Assembly: GCF_016901135.1 (NCBI RefSeq)
Contig: NZ_JAFEVL010000045.1
Coordinates: forward strand, 248,001 to 312,000
Source: Martinezella lusitana
GTDB lineage: Bacteria > Pseudomonadota > Alphaproteobacteria > Rhizobiales > Rhizobiaceae
Length of the DNA stretch: 64,000 nt
Direction: 5' to 3'
The number at the start of each line of letters is the position of its first letter. Within the stretch, counting starts at the first letter, position 1. The translations under genes and the position numbers were made by a program. Positions 35,489 to 44,389 of the stretch are shown here, piece by piece. The notes beneath the pieces are model-generated. The model made no database searches. It saw nothing but the letters and a program-made list of their open reading frames with translations, and was not told the origin of the DNA.

Positions 35489-36547
35489 TCAGGCTGCTTC
35501 CGGAACGGACAGAGACGCCATGTCGATCACGAAGCGGTAGGGAATATCGGCCCGCTGCAGGGTTGCGAAGGCTTCGTTGACCTGCTCCGGGCGGATGATC
35601 CGGCACTCGGGAAGAATGCCCTTGCGCGCGCAGAAATCGATGACTTCCTGTGTTTCGCGCATGCCGCCGATCGGCGAGCCCGCGACGCGACGTCGACCTA
35701 TCAGGAAGGGCAGGCCGTTTACTTCGCCCCAGGGGCCGACCTGGCCGACGATAACAAGCGTTCCGTCGACGTCGAGCAGCGGCATGTAGGCATCGAGATC
35801 GTGCTTGACCGGGACGGTATCGATGATCAGGTCGAAGGCGTTGGCTGCGGCTTGCATTGCTCCCGCATTGGTCGAGATCAGGAAGTCGTCGGCGCCGATT
35901 TCGCGGGCGACCTTTTCCTTGTCGGGCGAGCGCGAGATCATCGTTACCTTGGCGCCCATCGCCGCGGCGAGCTTGACGGCCATGTGGCCGAGGCCGCCCA
36001 TGCCGATGACGCCGACGCGGCTATGCGGGCCGACGTTCCAGGTGCGTAGCGGCGAATAGGTGGTGATGCCGGCGCAGAGGATCGGCGCAGTGCGGGAGAG
36101 ATCCATGCCCTCCGGCACGGTGCAGACGAATTCTTCGCGCACCACGATATGCTTGGAATAGCCGCCCTTGGTGATCGAACCGTCGATACGGTCGGGGATG
36201 CTGTAGGTGCCGGTGTTGCCTTCGCGGCAGAACTGCTCCTCGCCGCGGCGGCACTGATCGCAATGCTGGCAGCTGTCGACCATGCAGCCGACCGCGCCGT
36301 GATCGCCGACCTTGAACTTGGTGACGTCGCTGCCGATCTCGATGACGCGGCCGACGATTTCATGGCCCGGAACCAGCGGATAGAGCGTGAAGCCCCAGTC
36401 ATTATGCGCCATATGGATATCCGAATGGCAGATCCCCGCATAAGTGATTTCCATCACCACGTCATTTGCGAGCGGCGCACGTCGTTCAAAGCTGTAAGGC
36501 TCGAGAGGAGCATCCGCAGAGGTGCAAGCATAGCCAATGGTCTTCAT
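35489..36547 (-). CDS. Zinc-dependent NAD(P)-alcohol dehydrogenase (YahK/CAD-like)
   Basis: The 352-residue medium-chain dehydrogenase has catalytic zinc ligands in GICHSDI and PGHEIVG, the structural-zinc cysteines in DSCQHCDQCRRGEEQFC, and the cofactor motif GMGGLGHMAVKLA. The Ser-Arg-Ser after strand beta-B favours NADPH, as in cinnamyl-alcohol-dehydrogenase-like YahK enzymes that reduce aldehydes. It is transcribed alone on the minus strand; the long gap upstream holds its promoter. Confidence 0.93.
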   Translation of the reverse strand: MKTIGYACTSADAPLEPYSFERRAPLANDVVMEITYAGICHSDIHMAHNDWGFTLYPLVPGHEIVGRVIEIGSDVTKFKVGDHGAVGCMVDSCQHCDQCRRGEEQFCREGNTGTYSIPDRIDGSITKGGYSKHIVVREEFVCTVPEGMDLSRTAPILCAGITTYSPLRTWNVGPHSRVGVIGMGGLGHMAVKLAAAMGAKVTMISRSPDKEKVAREIGADDFLISTNAGAMQAAANAFDLIIDTVPVKHDLDAYMPLLDVDGTLVIVGQVGPWGEVNGLPFLIGRRRVAGSPIGGMRETQEVIDFCARKGILPECRIIRPEQVNEAFATLQRADIPYRFVIDMASLSVPEAA

Positions 36548-36911
36548 GTTTCGTCCCCCTTGTTTGTTATCTACCGAAAAGCGCCTGCGCGCAGTTGCCG
36601 ATTATCGGATGAAAGACTAGCCGAGGCCAGGCGTCGCGTGAAGATGGACAATTCTGATTGCCGTCATGTCTGCGATTCATGAATGGCGATAGATGCATTC
36701 AAGCGTTGCGGTATCACCGTGTCTTTATTTCGTGCGCGGTTCAAAAGGCATGTATGGAAGGATGGGCCGCCTTCTGCTTCCGGAGTCCGACCTATTGTCC
36801 GGATTCCCGAATAGTAAAATCGTGAATCGCCGTCTAATTCCTTTTTTTCAGCAACATTACATATAGGTAGGGCGCTATCTATGTGGCTCCATGCCGGTCG
36901 GGGGACAGGGA
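36548..36911. other. 360-base divergent intergenic region
   Basis: This gap lies between the alcohol dehydrogenase and the divergent aldo/keto reductase-like gene. I see no gene in it. It has a T-rich run and AT-rich sequence at 36815-36885 that probably includes the promoter of the plus-strand gene. Confidence 0.5.
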
Positions 36912-37946
36912 ATGAATCTTGATGACTATGTTGCGTTCGGCCGTTCGAGCTTGCGTGTCAGTCCGCTTGCTTTGGGAACCATGACCTTCGACGAAGGCTT
37001 CGCTTGGCAGTTGCGTGTTAATAAGCCCGCGGCGATCCTCGATCACTATCTCGCTCTCGGCGGCAACTATCTCGATACAGGCAGAGGAGATGCAAAACCG
37101 GATGCCCAGACGGTTGTCGGCAATTACCTCGCACAGAACTTAATCAAACGCGACCGGCTCGTCATAGGTGCCAAGTTCGGCGTCGATCAGCACGGTGCAG
37201 GACTGGGTCGCGAAGCTATCATAGCGACATGCGAAGAGACCTTGCGGCGGTTGCGCACTGACTACCTCGATCTCTTTTGGCTTGACAATTGGGACATGCA
37301 GGCTCCCCTCGATGAGATACTGGCGGGATTGAATGACCTCATTCAATCGGGAAAATTGCGCTATTTCGGCATTTCCGATACGCCGGCCTGGAAAGTCGCA
37401 CATGCACAATTGATCGCGCAATTTCACGGCTGGGCACCATTTGTCGGTCTGCAGATCGAATATTCGCTGGCGGCTCGACTGTTTGAGAGCGAACTCATTC
37501 CGATGGCGCGCGGAATGGGGCTCGGCGTCGTCTCGCATTCGCCGCTGAATGGTGGACTCATCAGCGGAACATACACACGCAAGAACATCGGAAACCTCAT
37601 GTCCGACGGCGCGTCACCGTTGGCACAGCAACCCGATGCGCAGCGTCTTGAAATCGTCGACGCCCTGATCCGCATTGCGGCCGAGCTCGACACGACCACT
37701 GCCCGTGTGGCTCTTGCCTGGGCATTGGCACGGCCCGGTGTAGCGTCAACCATCATCGGTGTGCATACCTTGGAGCAGCTCGATGATGACCTTGGCGCGC
37801 TCGATGTTCAGCTCTCACAAGAGCAGACGGCGACGCTCGATGCGCTGACAATCCCGGTCCATTCCCTTGCTCTGCCGCTATTTCTGCAAAATGCGGCGCC
37901 GCTCTCCTGCGTGGATTACTCCGAGATGAATCGCAGGCTCTCCTGA
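36912..37946 (+). CDS. Aldo/keto reductase-fold protein with a degenerate catalytic tetrad
   Basis: The 344-residue protein has the aldo/keto reductase barrel, including SPLALGTMTF, AKFGVDQ, a typical SGKLRYFGISDTPAW, and a C-terminal STIIGVHTLEQLDDDLGAL clamp. Two of the four catalytic residues are changed: the usual DTAxxY reads LDTGRGD (Asp60 for Tyr) and the usual LxxIH reads LFWLD (Asp125 for His), while Asp55 and Lys88 remain. Ordinary carbonyl reduction is therefore doubtful. ATG 36912 follows GGGGACAGGG; an in-frame start at 36891 would add seven residues. Confidence 0.85.
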   Translation: MNLDDYVAFGRSSLRVSPLALGTMTFDEGFAWQLRVNKPAAILDHYLALGGNYLDTGRGDAKPDAQTVVGNYLAQNLIKRDRLVIGAKFGVDQHGAGLGREAIIATCEETLRRLRTDYLDLFWLDNWDMQAPLDEILAGLNDLIQSGKLRYFGISDTPAWKVAHAQLIAQFHGWAPFVGLQIEYSLAARLFESELIPMARGMGLGVVSHSPLNGGLISGTYTRKNIGNLMSDGASPLAQQPDAQRLEIVDALIRIAAELDTTTARVALAWALARPGVASTIIGVHTLEQLDDDLGALDVQLSQEQTATLDALTIPVHSLALPLFLQNAAPLSCVDYSEMNRRLS

Positions 37947-38040
37947 TTTCCCTCGGGCTCGCTCTTGCGGCGCATCATCATAGCTTCTCTTCTCGGCTGG
38001 TCTCCCTATCTAAATTACCAGTGGCAAGGTGAGGATGCTT

Positions 38041-39543
38041 ATGAGCGATGGGCTGCAGCCGCCGAACGTCAATCGGAACGTATTGCGCGAACTCGTCGCC
38101 GGATTGAGTGACGGTATCATCCTGATCGACCCGGAGGGTGCTATTTCCTGGGCAAACAATGCCGCTTTGCAGATGCACAGGGTGTCGGCGATCGAGGAGC
38201 TGGGCGGCGATGCAGCCGGCTACCGGCAGGCCTTCACACTGCGCTACCGCAACAATCATCTGCTTGAAGAAGGCCAGTATCCGGTCGAGCGGCTGGTGAA
38301 CGGCGAGACGGTCGATGAAGTGACTGTCGAAATATCGCCCGCCGCCGATCTGGATCTCGTCTGGGTCCACACCGTCCGCAGCCTGATCATTGCCGATGCC
38401 GGAGCCCGCCCGGATGTACTTGCGCTCGTCATCCGCGACGAGACGCCGCTTTTCGAGGCGGAAGAGCGTTTCGAGCGGGCCTTCAACGCCAATCCGGCTC
38501 CCGGTCTGATCTGCCGTCTCGACGACCTTCGCTTCATCCGAGTCAACCCGGGTTTCGTCGAGATGACGAATTACGCCAAGGAAGACGTCATCGGAAAGAC
38601 CGTCGACGAGATCGGCCTGTTTGCCAATTGCGATACGGGCGAGGATGCGCTGGCGAAGCTTGTCGAGGGCAGGCTGATCCGTCAGCGTGAGGCCCTGATC
38701 CCGCTTCCGGGTGGCGGCGACCGGCTCGTCATCATAGCGGGTGAACCCATCGCAGTCGGCGAGGAGCCGTGCATGCTGTTCACCTTCGCCGATCTCGACG
38801 CACGGCGAAAGGCCCAGAACGCGCTTCGCCAAAGCGAGGAGCGGTTCTCGAAGTCATTCAGGCTCTCGCCGGCGCCGGCGGCTATTTCTCGATTGGGCGA
38901 TTTCGTCTTCACCGAAGTCAACGATGCCTTTGCCCAGCTCTCGGGCTACAGCCTCGAGGAGATCACTGGAAAGACCGCAAGCGAATTGCGCCTGTGGGAC
39001 GATATCGCCGCCAGGCGCACCATGGAAAAGAAGCTCGTCGACAACATGCCACTTCGCGATGAGGTTTTGCGCATGAAGCAGAAGGACGGTTCGATGGCCG
39101 ATTGCCTTGTCTCTGCCGAGCGTGTCGAGATCAATGACCAGCAATGTGTCATCTGGTCGTTGCAGGATGTCACCGAGCGCAGCCGCAGTGAAGCGGAACT
39201 GATTGAGGCTATCGAGAGCGTGATGACCGATACCTCATGGTTCAGTCGTTCCATTGTCGACCGGCTTGCGACTTTGCGGCAGGTCTCGAACGGCAAGGGT
39301 CCCTCGGCGCAACTCCTTGATCTCAGCGAACGGGAAAGGGAAGTCCTCGCTTTGATCTGCCGCGGCCAGAGCGACGCCGAGATGAGCGAAACGCTGCACC
39401 TTTCCAGGAACACGATCCGGAACCACGTTGCATCGCTCTACGCGAAGATCGGCGTAAACCGGCGCTCTGCTGTCGTCATATGGGCAAGGGAACGTGGTTT
39501 CACTGGCATGTCGGTGCCCATGAGGTCTGGAAAATCGACGTGA
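38041..39543 (+). CDS. PAS-domain LuxR-type transcriptional regulator
   Basis: The protein of about 500 residues has three PAS-type sensor segments (about 15-65, 135-250 and 260-385) and a C-terminal LuxR/FixJ helix-turn-helix (about 425-485: LSEREREVLALICRGQSDAE ... NTIRNHVASLYAKIGVNRRS). There is no receiver domain, so it senses directly through the PAS domains. In-frame starts lie at GTG 38029, ATG 38035 and ATG 38041; GAGG six bases before 38041 favours the last. The CsbD, BON and DUF992 genes downstream are possible targets, by proximity only. Confidence 0.9.
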   Translation: MSDGLQPPNVNRNVLRELVAGLSDGIILIDPEGAISWANNAALQMHRVSAIEELGGDAAGYRQAFTLRYRNNHLLEEGQYPVERLVNGETVDEVTVEISPAADLDLVWVHTVRSLIIADAGARPDVLALVIRDETPLFEAEERFERAFNANPAPGLICRLDDLRFIRVNPGFVEMTNYAKEDVIGKTVDEIGLFANCDTGEDALAKLVEGRLIRQREALIPLPGGGDRLVIIAGEPIAVGEEPCMLFTFADLDARRKAQNALRQSEERFSKSFRLSPAPAAISRLGDFVFTEVNDAFAQLSGYSLEEITGKTASELRLWDDIAARRTMEKKLVDNMPLRDEVLRMKQKDGSMADCLVSAERVEINDQQCVIWSLQDVTERSRSEAELIEAIESVMTDTSWFSRSIVDRLATLRQVSNGKGPSAQLLDLSEREREVLALICRGQSDAEMSETLHLSRNTIRNHVASLYAKIGVNRRSAVVIWARERGFTGMSVPMRSGKST

Positions 39544-39737
39544 TGCGACGTCATTCTGCTTCGGTCCGGGCGCTGGACGGAAGAATCGGCATTGCAGGCC
39601 TCAAAAAGGCTACTTTCTACTAGTACAAATAGTAGTTCCTGCTCTGCAAGCGCATGCCATGCCGCCCTACTTCATTGTTCACGGCTTCGGTTGAAAACCG
39701 ATGCCTCTTCTTTTGAAAAACCCAAGGAGGCAAGACA

Positions 39738-39917
39738 ATGGATAAGAACCGTGTCAAAGGTGCAGCCAAGGAAGCAAGCGGATCGATCAAGGAGGTCGCC
39801 GGAAAGCTGATCGGTAACGATCGGCTGAGGGCCGAAGGCGCTGCCGAAAAGGTCGAAGGGAAGATCCAGACCAAGTTCGGCAAGGCCAAGGACGCTGTCA
39901 AGAACGCGCTGCGCTGA
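39738..39917 (+). CDS. CsbD-family stress protein
   Basis: This 59-residue hydrophilic protein is rich in Lys, Gly, Ala and Glu, with the CsbD pattern MDKNRVKGAAKEASGSIKEV followed by a Gly-Lys-Leu-Ile-Gly-Asn repeat-like second half ending in KDAVKNALR. CsbD proteins are general-stress-induced and of unknown mechanism. AAGGAGG lies ten bases before the ATG. It begins a run of three small genes. Confidence 0.9.
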   Translation: MDKNRVKGAAKEASGSIKEVAGKLIGNDRLRAEGAAEKVEGKIQTKFGKAKDAVKNALR

Positions 39918-39962
39918 CAAGCGCGCCAACGTCCGCTTTCTCGATCTCGCCGAGGCTTCCCG

Positions 39963-40307
39963 ATGCTCTTTCTGGCTAGGCTCTCATCGCTGACGATTTC
40001 GTCGGATAGCTCCGCGACCTGCGCGGCTATCCGCTGCCTGATTGCCTATGCCGATGGGCTGGAAGACGCGCATATCGACGTTATCGCCGTAGAGGGCGCG
40101 ATTGTCCTGTCGGGCGATGCGCCATCCGACGAGGCGCGCGAGCGGGCGCTCGCGATTGCCGGCGAATATGCCGGACTTCGGATCATCAACCATATCGTCC
40201 TCCACACAGATCAAGGACCGCCCGGCCGGTCCGAGATCGGTGCATCGACCTCCGGGCCGCGGGCCGGGCTGACCGCGGCGCTCAAACCGCCAAAGGATAC
40301 GTCATGA
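39963..40307 (+). CDS. BON-domain protein
   Basis: The 114-residue protein has a single BON domain (about residues 25-85: AHIDVIAVEGAIVLSGDAPS ... ALAIAGEYAGLRIINHIVL), a fold thought to bind phospholipid membranes. The N-terminal 20 residues are mildly hydrophobic but not a convincing signal peptide. Its stop overlaps the start of the DUF992 gene as ATGA, so they form an operon. A periplasmic OsmY-like role would need export, which is not evident. Confidence 0.78.
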   Translation: MLFLARLSSLTISSDSSATCAAIRCLIAYADGLEDAHIDVIAVEGAIVLSGDAPSDEARERALAIAGEYAGLRIINHIVLHTDQGPPGRSEIGASTSGPRAGLTAALKPPKDTS

Positions 40308-40819
40308 AAAAGATCATCATCGCGGCAGCGGCTATTTCCGTTGCTCTTGGTTCCGCGGCATCAGCCGCCAGCACGCATCATCCCAAAAAGCAGCCGGCGC
40401 AGGTCGCTTCCGAGCCGAAGCAGCGTCTTGGAACGCTGTCCTGCGAGGTCGCGGGCGGCGTCGGCATGATTATCGGATCCAACAAGGATATCAGCTGCAC
40501 CTTCAAGCAGCGATCCGGCAAGGTCGAGCGCTATACCGGTACGATCGGTAAGCTCGGCATCGACATCGGGGTCACCCGCAAGACCTATCTCAGCTGGGTC
40601 GTCGTCAATACCGCAGCCACCCGCGTCGGTGATGGCGCTCTGGCCGGCACCTATGTCGGCGCCTCCGCCGGCGCTTCCGTCGGCCTGGGTCTTGGCGCCA
40701 ACGCCCTCGTCGGCGGCAACTCCAAGAATTTCGCGCTGCAGCCGTTGAGTGCGGAAGCGGGAACCGGACTGAATGTCGCGGCCGGCGTTTCGCGCCTGCA
40801 ATTGCGCCCTGCCGGCTGA
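40304..40819 (+). CDS. Secreted DUF992-family protein
   Basis: The 171-residue protein has a Sec signal peptide (MKKIIIAAAAISVALGSAASA) and a DUF992 domain (about 42-165) with the two cysteines in LGTLSCEVAGG and SCTFK, and a Gly/Ala-rich C-terminal half (GTYVGASAGASVGLGLGANA) that looks like a periplasmic beta-sheet or membrane-associated fold. This family is typical of Rhizobiales and functionally uncharacterised. It is coupled to the BON gene and followed by a strong terminator. Confidence 0.9.
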   Translation: MKKIIIAAAAISVALGSAASAASTHHPKKQPAQVASEPKQRLGTLSCEVAGGVGMIIGSNKDISCTFKQRSGKVERYTGTIGKLGIDIGVTRKTYLSWVVVNTAATRVGDGALAGTYVGASAGASVGLGLGANALVGGNSKNFALQPLSAEAGTGLNVAAGVSRLQLRPAG

Positions 40820-40842
40820 CCTGGCGATCGGTCTATGTATCC

Positions 40843-40866
40843 GACAGCGCCCACAAGGGCGCTGTC
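40843..40866 (+). terminator. Terminator after the DUF992 gene
   Basis: GACAGCGCCC (40843-40852) pairs perfectly with GGGCGCTGTC (40857-40866) around a four-base loop, followed by TTCACTC. It lies 24 bases past the stop. Confidence 0.7.
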
Positions 40867-40896
40867 TTCACTCATCCGCGACGTATTCGATTAACC

Positions 40897-40919
40897 AAAT
40901 ACCCCCATGGGGAGTATTT
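40897..40919. promoter_or_regulatory. Near-perfect palindrome upstream of the acyltransferase gene
   Basis: AAATACCCCCAT at 40897-40908 is complementary to the segment ending at 40919 (ATGGGGAGTATTT) with one bulged base. It lies about 90 bases before the acyltransferase start and beyond the DUF992 terminator, so it may be an operator of the acyltransferase promoter. Confidence 0.4.
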
Positions 40920-41006
40920 TGCTTATCGTAGATAGTGAAGCGTACCGAAACTATTAATTGCAACATCTTAAAGTGGTGCTGGAGATGAATAATCCGGCGG
41001 CCATTG

Positions 41007-42032
41007 ATGTCTGAAGTTCAAAAGCAGCTTCACATTCCGGCACTTGACGGCTGGCGCGGGCTTGCTGTCTTGCTGGTGCTCATCGGGCACTTTGGCGGTG
41101 ATAGCTATCTTCCCGATCTCGGATCGGCTGGCGTTGACCTTTTCTTCGTCCTTTCCGGCCGCCTCATGGCTGAAATTCTCTTTGTGAGGAAAATGCCCCT
41201 CCGGCTTTTCTTCCTCCGTCGTTTCAGCCGGGTCTATCCTGCTTTGTTGACCTTCGTGCTTGTAAGCGCCGCCCTCCTCTCCCAGACGCCGCTGGCACCC
41301 GGTGTCACCGGCGTCTTGTCCGCGCTCACCTTCACATTGAACTACGTCATCATCGAAAATCGCACCTTCATACCGGTTTTTGATCACATCTGGTCATTAT
41401 GCGTCGAGGAACATAGCTATGTGTTGCTTGCCATCATGGCCTTGCTGCTTCGTGGAGCCGCTGTTCGGTTCATCGGGCTCACCATTCTTGCATTGGGCCT
41501 TACGGCGCTCGCTAACGGCATTGTGCAATATGACATCTATGGGCGGGATCCGTTTATCGTCTTCTGGCCAACTGACGTGGCTGCGGCGCCTATACTGATT
41601 TCGGCGGCGGTCTTCCTGCTGTTTGGTGAGCGCCTCAAACGGCCGGCGATAAGGTGGATAGTGCCGTTGGCACTTTTCGGCGGTCTCGCTGCCCGCCTGT
41701 TCGGTGATGTCGCCTGGCTGTTCTTCGGTGCAAAGACTTTGCTATTGGCGATCGCCGTTTGCGCAATCGGGGACTCTACCCGCCTTTCCCGAGCGCTGTT
41801 CGAAGGCTCAGTCATCCGGCAAATCGGGCGAATGTCCTTCTCGCTCTATTTATGGCAACAGCCATTCCATATCGCCGTGCTGCAAGATCTGCTGCCGAAG
41901 CCTATCGCGTTGGTCCTGGTAATCTGCTGCGCGGCCGCCAGCTACTATCTGATCGAACAGCCAGCTCGCACACGTTTGAATGCGTGGATTGAAAGAGGCA
42001 GAGGTCAAGGTGTCGCTGTGGTCCCGGGGTGA
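41007..42032 (+). CDS. Acyltransferase 3 family membrane protein (OafA-like)
   Basis: The 341-residue integral membrane protein has about ten helices and the acyltransferase-3 motifs: an early DGWRGLAVLLVLIGHFGG with the catalytic-type His, an RRFSRVYPAL segment, and a WSLCVEEHSY motif, ending in SLYLWQQPFHI and YYLIEQPART. Such proteins transfer acetyl or succinyl groups to surface sugars. ATG at 41007 is preferred over the adjacent TTG. No other polysaccharide genes are adjacent here. Confidence 0.9.
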   Translation: MSEVQKQLHIPALDGWRGLAVLLVLIGHFGGDSYLPDLGSAGVDLFFVLSGRLMAEILFVRKMPLRLFFLRRFSRVYPALLTFVLVSAALLSQTPLAPGVTGVLSALTFTLNYVIIENRTFIPVFDHIWSLCVEEHSYVLLAIMALLLRGAAVRFIGLTILALGLTALANGIVQYDIYGRDPFIVFWPTDVAAAPILISAAVFLLFGERLKRPAIRWIVPLALFGGLAARLFGDVAWLFFGAKTLLLAIAVCAIGDSTRLSRALFEGSVIRQIGRMSFSLYLWQQPFHIAVLQDLLPKPIALVLVICCAAASYYLIEQPARTRLNAWIERGRGQGVAVVPG

Positions 42033-42142
42033 CCCGATGAGCGTCCAGATATGATGCTTCATGGTTTGCAGCCGTGAAATATTCGGCGGCTGGGGGCTCA
42101 AACTGCCCGGATAATTATCGAGGATAACAGCGACACAGCATT

Positions 42143-42171
42143 CGGACGCGACCTGAACCTGGCCGCGTCCG
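42143..42171. terminator. Possible bidirectional terminator between acyltransferase and katG
   Basis: CGGACGCG (42143-42150) pairs with CGCGTCCG (42164-42171) around a 13-base loop between two convergent genes. The T tracts are poor on both strands, so this is a weak call. Confidence 0.35.
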
Positions 42172-42190
42172 AGCATGTTTCTACTTCACA

Positions 42191-44389
42191 TCAGGCGATG
42201 TCGAAGCGATCGGCGTTCATCACCTTGGTCCAGGCTGCCACGAAGTCGCGCACGAACTTCTGCTGGGCATCGGCCTGTCCATAGAGCTCGGCGATCGCGC
42301 GCAGCTGAGAGTTGGAGCCGAAGACGAGATCGATGCGGGTGCCGGTCCACTTCACGCTGCCCGTTGCGCGGTCGCGTCCTTCGAACACATCCTTGGCATC
42401 CGAAACCGCCTTCCACTCCGTGCCCATGTCGAGCAGGTTCACGAAGAAGTCGTTGGTCAGTGCCTCGGGACGCTTGGTGAAGACGCCGTGCTGGGTCTGT
42501 CCGACATTGGCGTTCAGTGCGCGCAGGCCGCCGACGAGAACAGTCATTTCAGGTGCCGTCAGCGTCAGCAGCTGCGCCTTGTCGATCAGCAGCTCTTCCG
42601 AAGAAACAGTATAAGCCTGCTTCTGGTAGTTGCGGAAGCCATCCACCATGGGTTCCAGAACGGCAAAGGCTTCCACATCCGTCTGTTCCTGCGATGCGTC
42701 GGTCCGGCCCGGCGTAAAGGGCACGACCACATCGTGTCCGACCTTCTTCGCAGCCTGTTCAACGGCGACGGAGCCGCCGAGGACGATCAGATCGGCGAGC
42801 GAGACCTGCTTGCCGCCGGTATGCGCATCGCTGAACTTCTTCTGGATGCCTTCCAGCGTCTGGAGCACGGATGCGAGCTGGGTCGGCTGGTTGGCCTCCC
42901 AATCCTTTTGCGGCGCAAGGCGAATACGAGCACCGTTTGCACCACCGCGCTTGTCGGAACCGCGGAAGGTCGAAGCCGACGCCCAAGCGGTCGAAACCAG
43001 CTGCGGGATGGTGAGGCCCGATGCAGCAATCTCGCCCTTGAGCGCGTCGATATCGTTGGCGTCGATCAGTACATGATTAACGGCCGGGACCGGATCCTGC
43101 CAGATGAGCTCTTCCGTCGGAACTTCCGGGCCGAGATAGCGGGCGCGCGGACCCATGTCGCGATGCGTCAGCTTGAACCAGGCGCGGGCGAACGCGTCAG
43201 CGAACTCATCCGGGTTCTCGTAGAAGCGCCGCGAGATCTTCTCGTAGGCAGGGTCGAAGCGCAGGGCGAGGTCCGTGGTCAGCATGGCCGGAGCGTGACG
43301 CTTGGATTTGTCGTGTGCATCCGGCACCGAGCCTGCGCCTGCGCCATGCTTCGGGGTCCACTGATGGGCACCGGCCGGGCTCTTCGTCAGTTCCCATTCG
43401 TAGCCAAACAGGTTCCAGAAGAAGTTGTTGCTCCACTTCGTCGGCGTCGAGGTCCAGGTCACTTCCAGACCGCTGCCAATCGCGTCGCCGCCCTTGCCGC
43501 TGCGGAAGCTGTTCTTCCAGCCGAGGCCCTGTTCTTCGATGCCGGCAGCTTCCGGCTCCGGGCCAACATGGGCTGCGTCGCCCGCGCCATGGGTCTTTCC
43601 GAAGGTATGGCCGCCGGCGATGAGCGCGACGGTTTCCTCGTCATTCATTGCCATGCGGGCAAAGGTCTCGCGGATGTCGCGAGCAGAGGCGAGCGGATCC
43701 GGATTGCCGTTCGGGCCTTCCGGATTGACGTAGATGAGGCCCATCTGCACGGCGGCGAGTGGGTTTTCCAGATCGCGGTCGCCGCTATAGCGCTTGTCGC
43801 CGAGCCAGGTATCTTCCGCACCCCAATAGATGTCTTCTTCCGGTTCCCAGACGTCGTCGCGGCCGCCGCCGAAGCCGAAGGTCTTGAAGCCCATGGATTC
43901 CAGCGCGCAGTTGCCAGTAAGGATTAGCAGGTCGGCCCAGGAGATGCTGTTGCCGTATTTCTGCTTGATCGGCCAGAGAAGGCGGCGTGCCTTGTCGAGG
44001 TTGACGTTATCCGGCCAGCTGTTGAGCGGTGCGAAGCGCTGCGTGCCGGAGGAGGCGCCGCCGCGGCCATCGCCGGTGCGGTAGGTGCCGGCGCTATGCC
44101 AGGCCATGCGGATGAAGAGCGGACCGTAATGGCCGAAATCGGCCGGCCACCATTCCTGCGAATCCGTCATCAGGGCGAAGAGGTCCTGCTTGAGCGCATT
44201 CAGGTCGAGCTTCTTGAATTCCTCGGCATAGTTGAACGCCTTGTCCAGCGGGTTCGACAGGGAAGAGCCCTGATGGAGAATCCTAAGGTTCAGCTGGTTC
44301 GGCCACCAGTCGCGGTTCGATCTGGCCGAGACGCTTGTGTTGCCGTGCGGAAACGGACATTTGCCAGTGTTTTCAACTTTTGTATCCAT
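42191..44389 (-). CDS. katG: Catalase-peroxidase
   Basis: The 732-residue bifunctional haem enzyme degrades hydrogen peroxide by catalase and peroxidase reactions. The distal active site MAWHSAGTYR (Arg94, Trp97, His98) and the proximal haem histidine in GGHTFGKTHG are intact, and the duplicated C-terminal domain is present. The length is the family norm. GGGAGA precedes the ATG at 44389. It is divergent from oxyR, the standard arrangement for peroxide induction. There is no leader, so it is cytoplasmic. Confidence 0.98.
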   Translation of the reverse strand: MDTKVENTGKCPFPHGNTSVSARSNRDWWPNQLNLRILHQGSSLSNPLDKAFNYAEEFKKLDLNALKQDLFALMTDSQEWWPADFGHYGPLFIRMAWHSAGTYRTGDGRGGASSGTQRFAPLNSWPDNVNLDKARRLLWPIKQKYGNSISWADLLILTGNCALESMGFKTFGFGGGRDDVWEPEEDIYWGAEDTWLGDKRYSGDRDLENPLAAVQMGLIYVNPEGPNGNPDPLASARDIRETFARMAMNDEETVALIAGGHTFGKTHGAGDAAHVGPEPEAAGIEEQGLGWKNSFRSGKGGDAIGSGLEVTWTSTPTKWSNNFFWNLFGYEWELTKSPAGAHQWTPKHGAGAGSVPDAHDKSKRHAPAMLTTDLALRFDPAYEKISRRFYENPDEFADAFARAWFKLTHRDMGPRARYLGPEVPTEELIWQDPVPAVNHVLIDANDIDALKGEIAASGLTIPQLVSTAWASASTFRGSDKRGGANGARIRLAPQKDWEANQPTQLASVLQTLEGIQKKFSDAHTGGKQVSLADLIVLGGSVAVEQAAKKVGHDVVVPFTPGRTDASQEQTDVEAFAVLEPMVDGFRNYQKQAYTVSSEELLIDKAQLLTLTAPEMTVLVGGLRALNANVGQTQHGVFTKRPEALTNDFFVNLLDMGTEWKAVSDAKDVFEGRDRATGSVKWTGTRIDLVFGSNSQLRAIAELYGQADAQQKFVRDFVAAWTKVMNADRFDIA

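Noticed and set aside
39617..39635. CTACTA/TAGTAG hairpin upstream of the CsbD gene
   Set aside because: Six-pair AT-rich arms with a seven-base loop are too weak to distinguish from chance, although an operator cannot be excluded.
42488..43927. 479-codon plus-strand frame opposite katG
   Set aside because: Antisense of a well-conserved catalase-peroxidase; no motifs in the translated frame.
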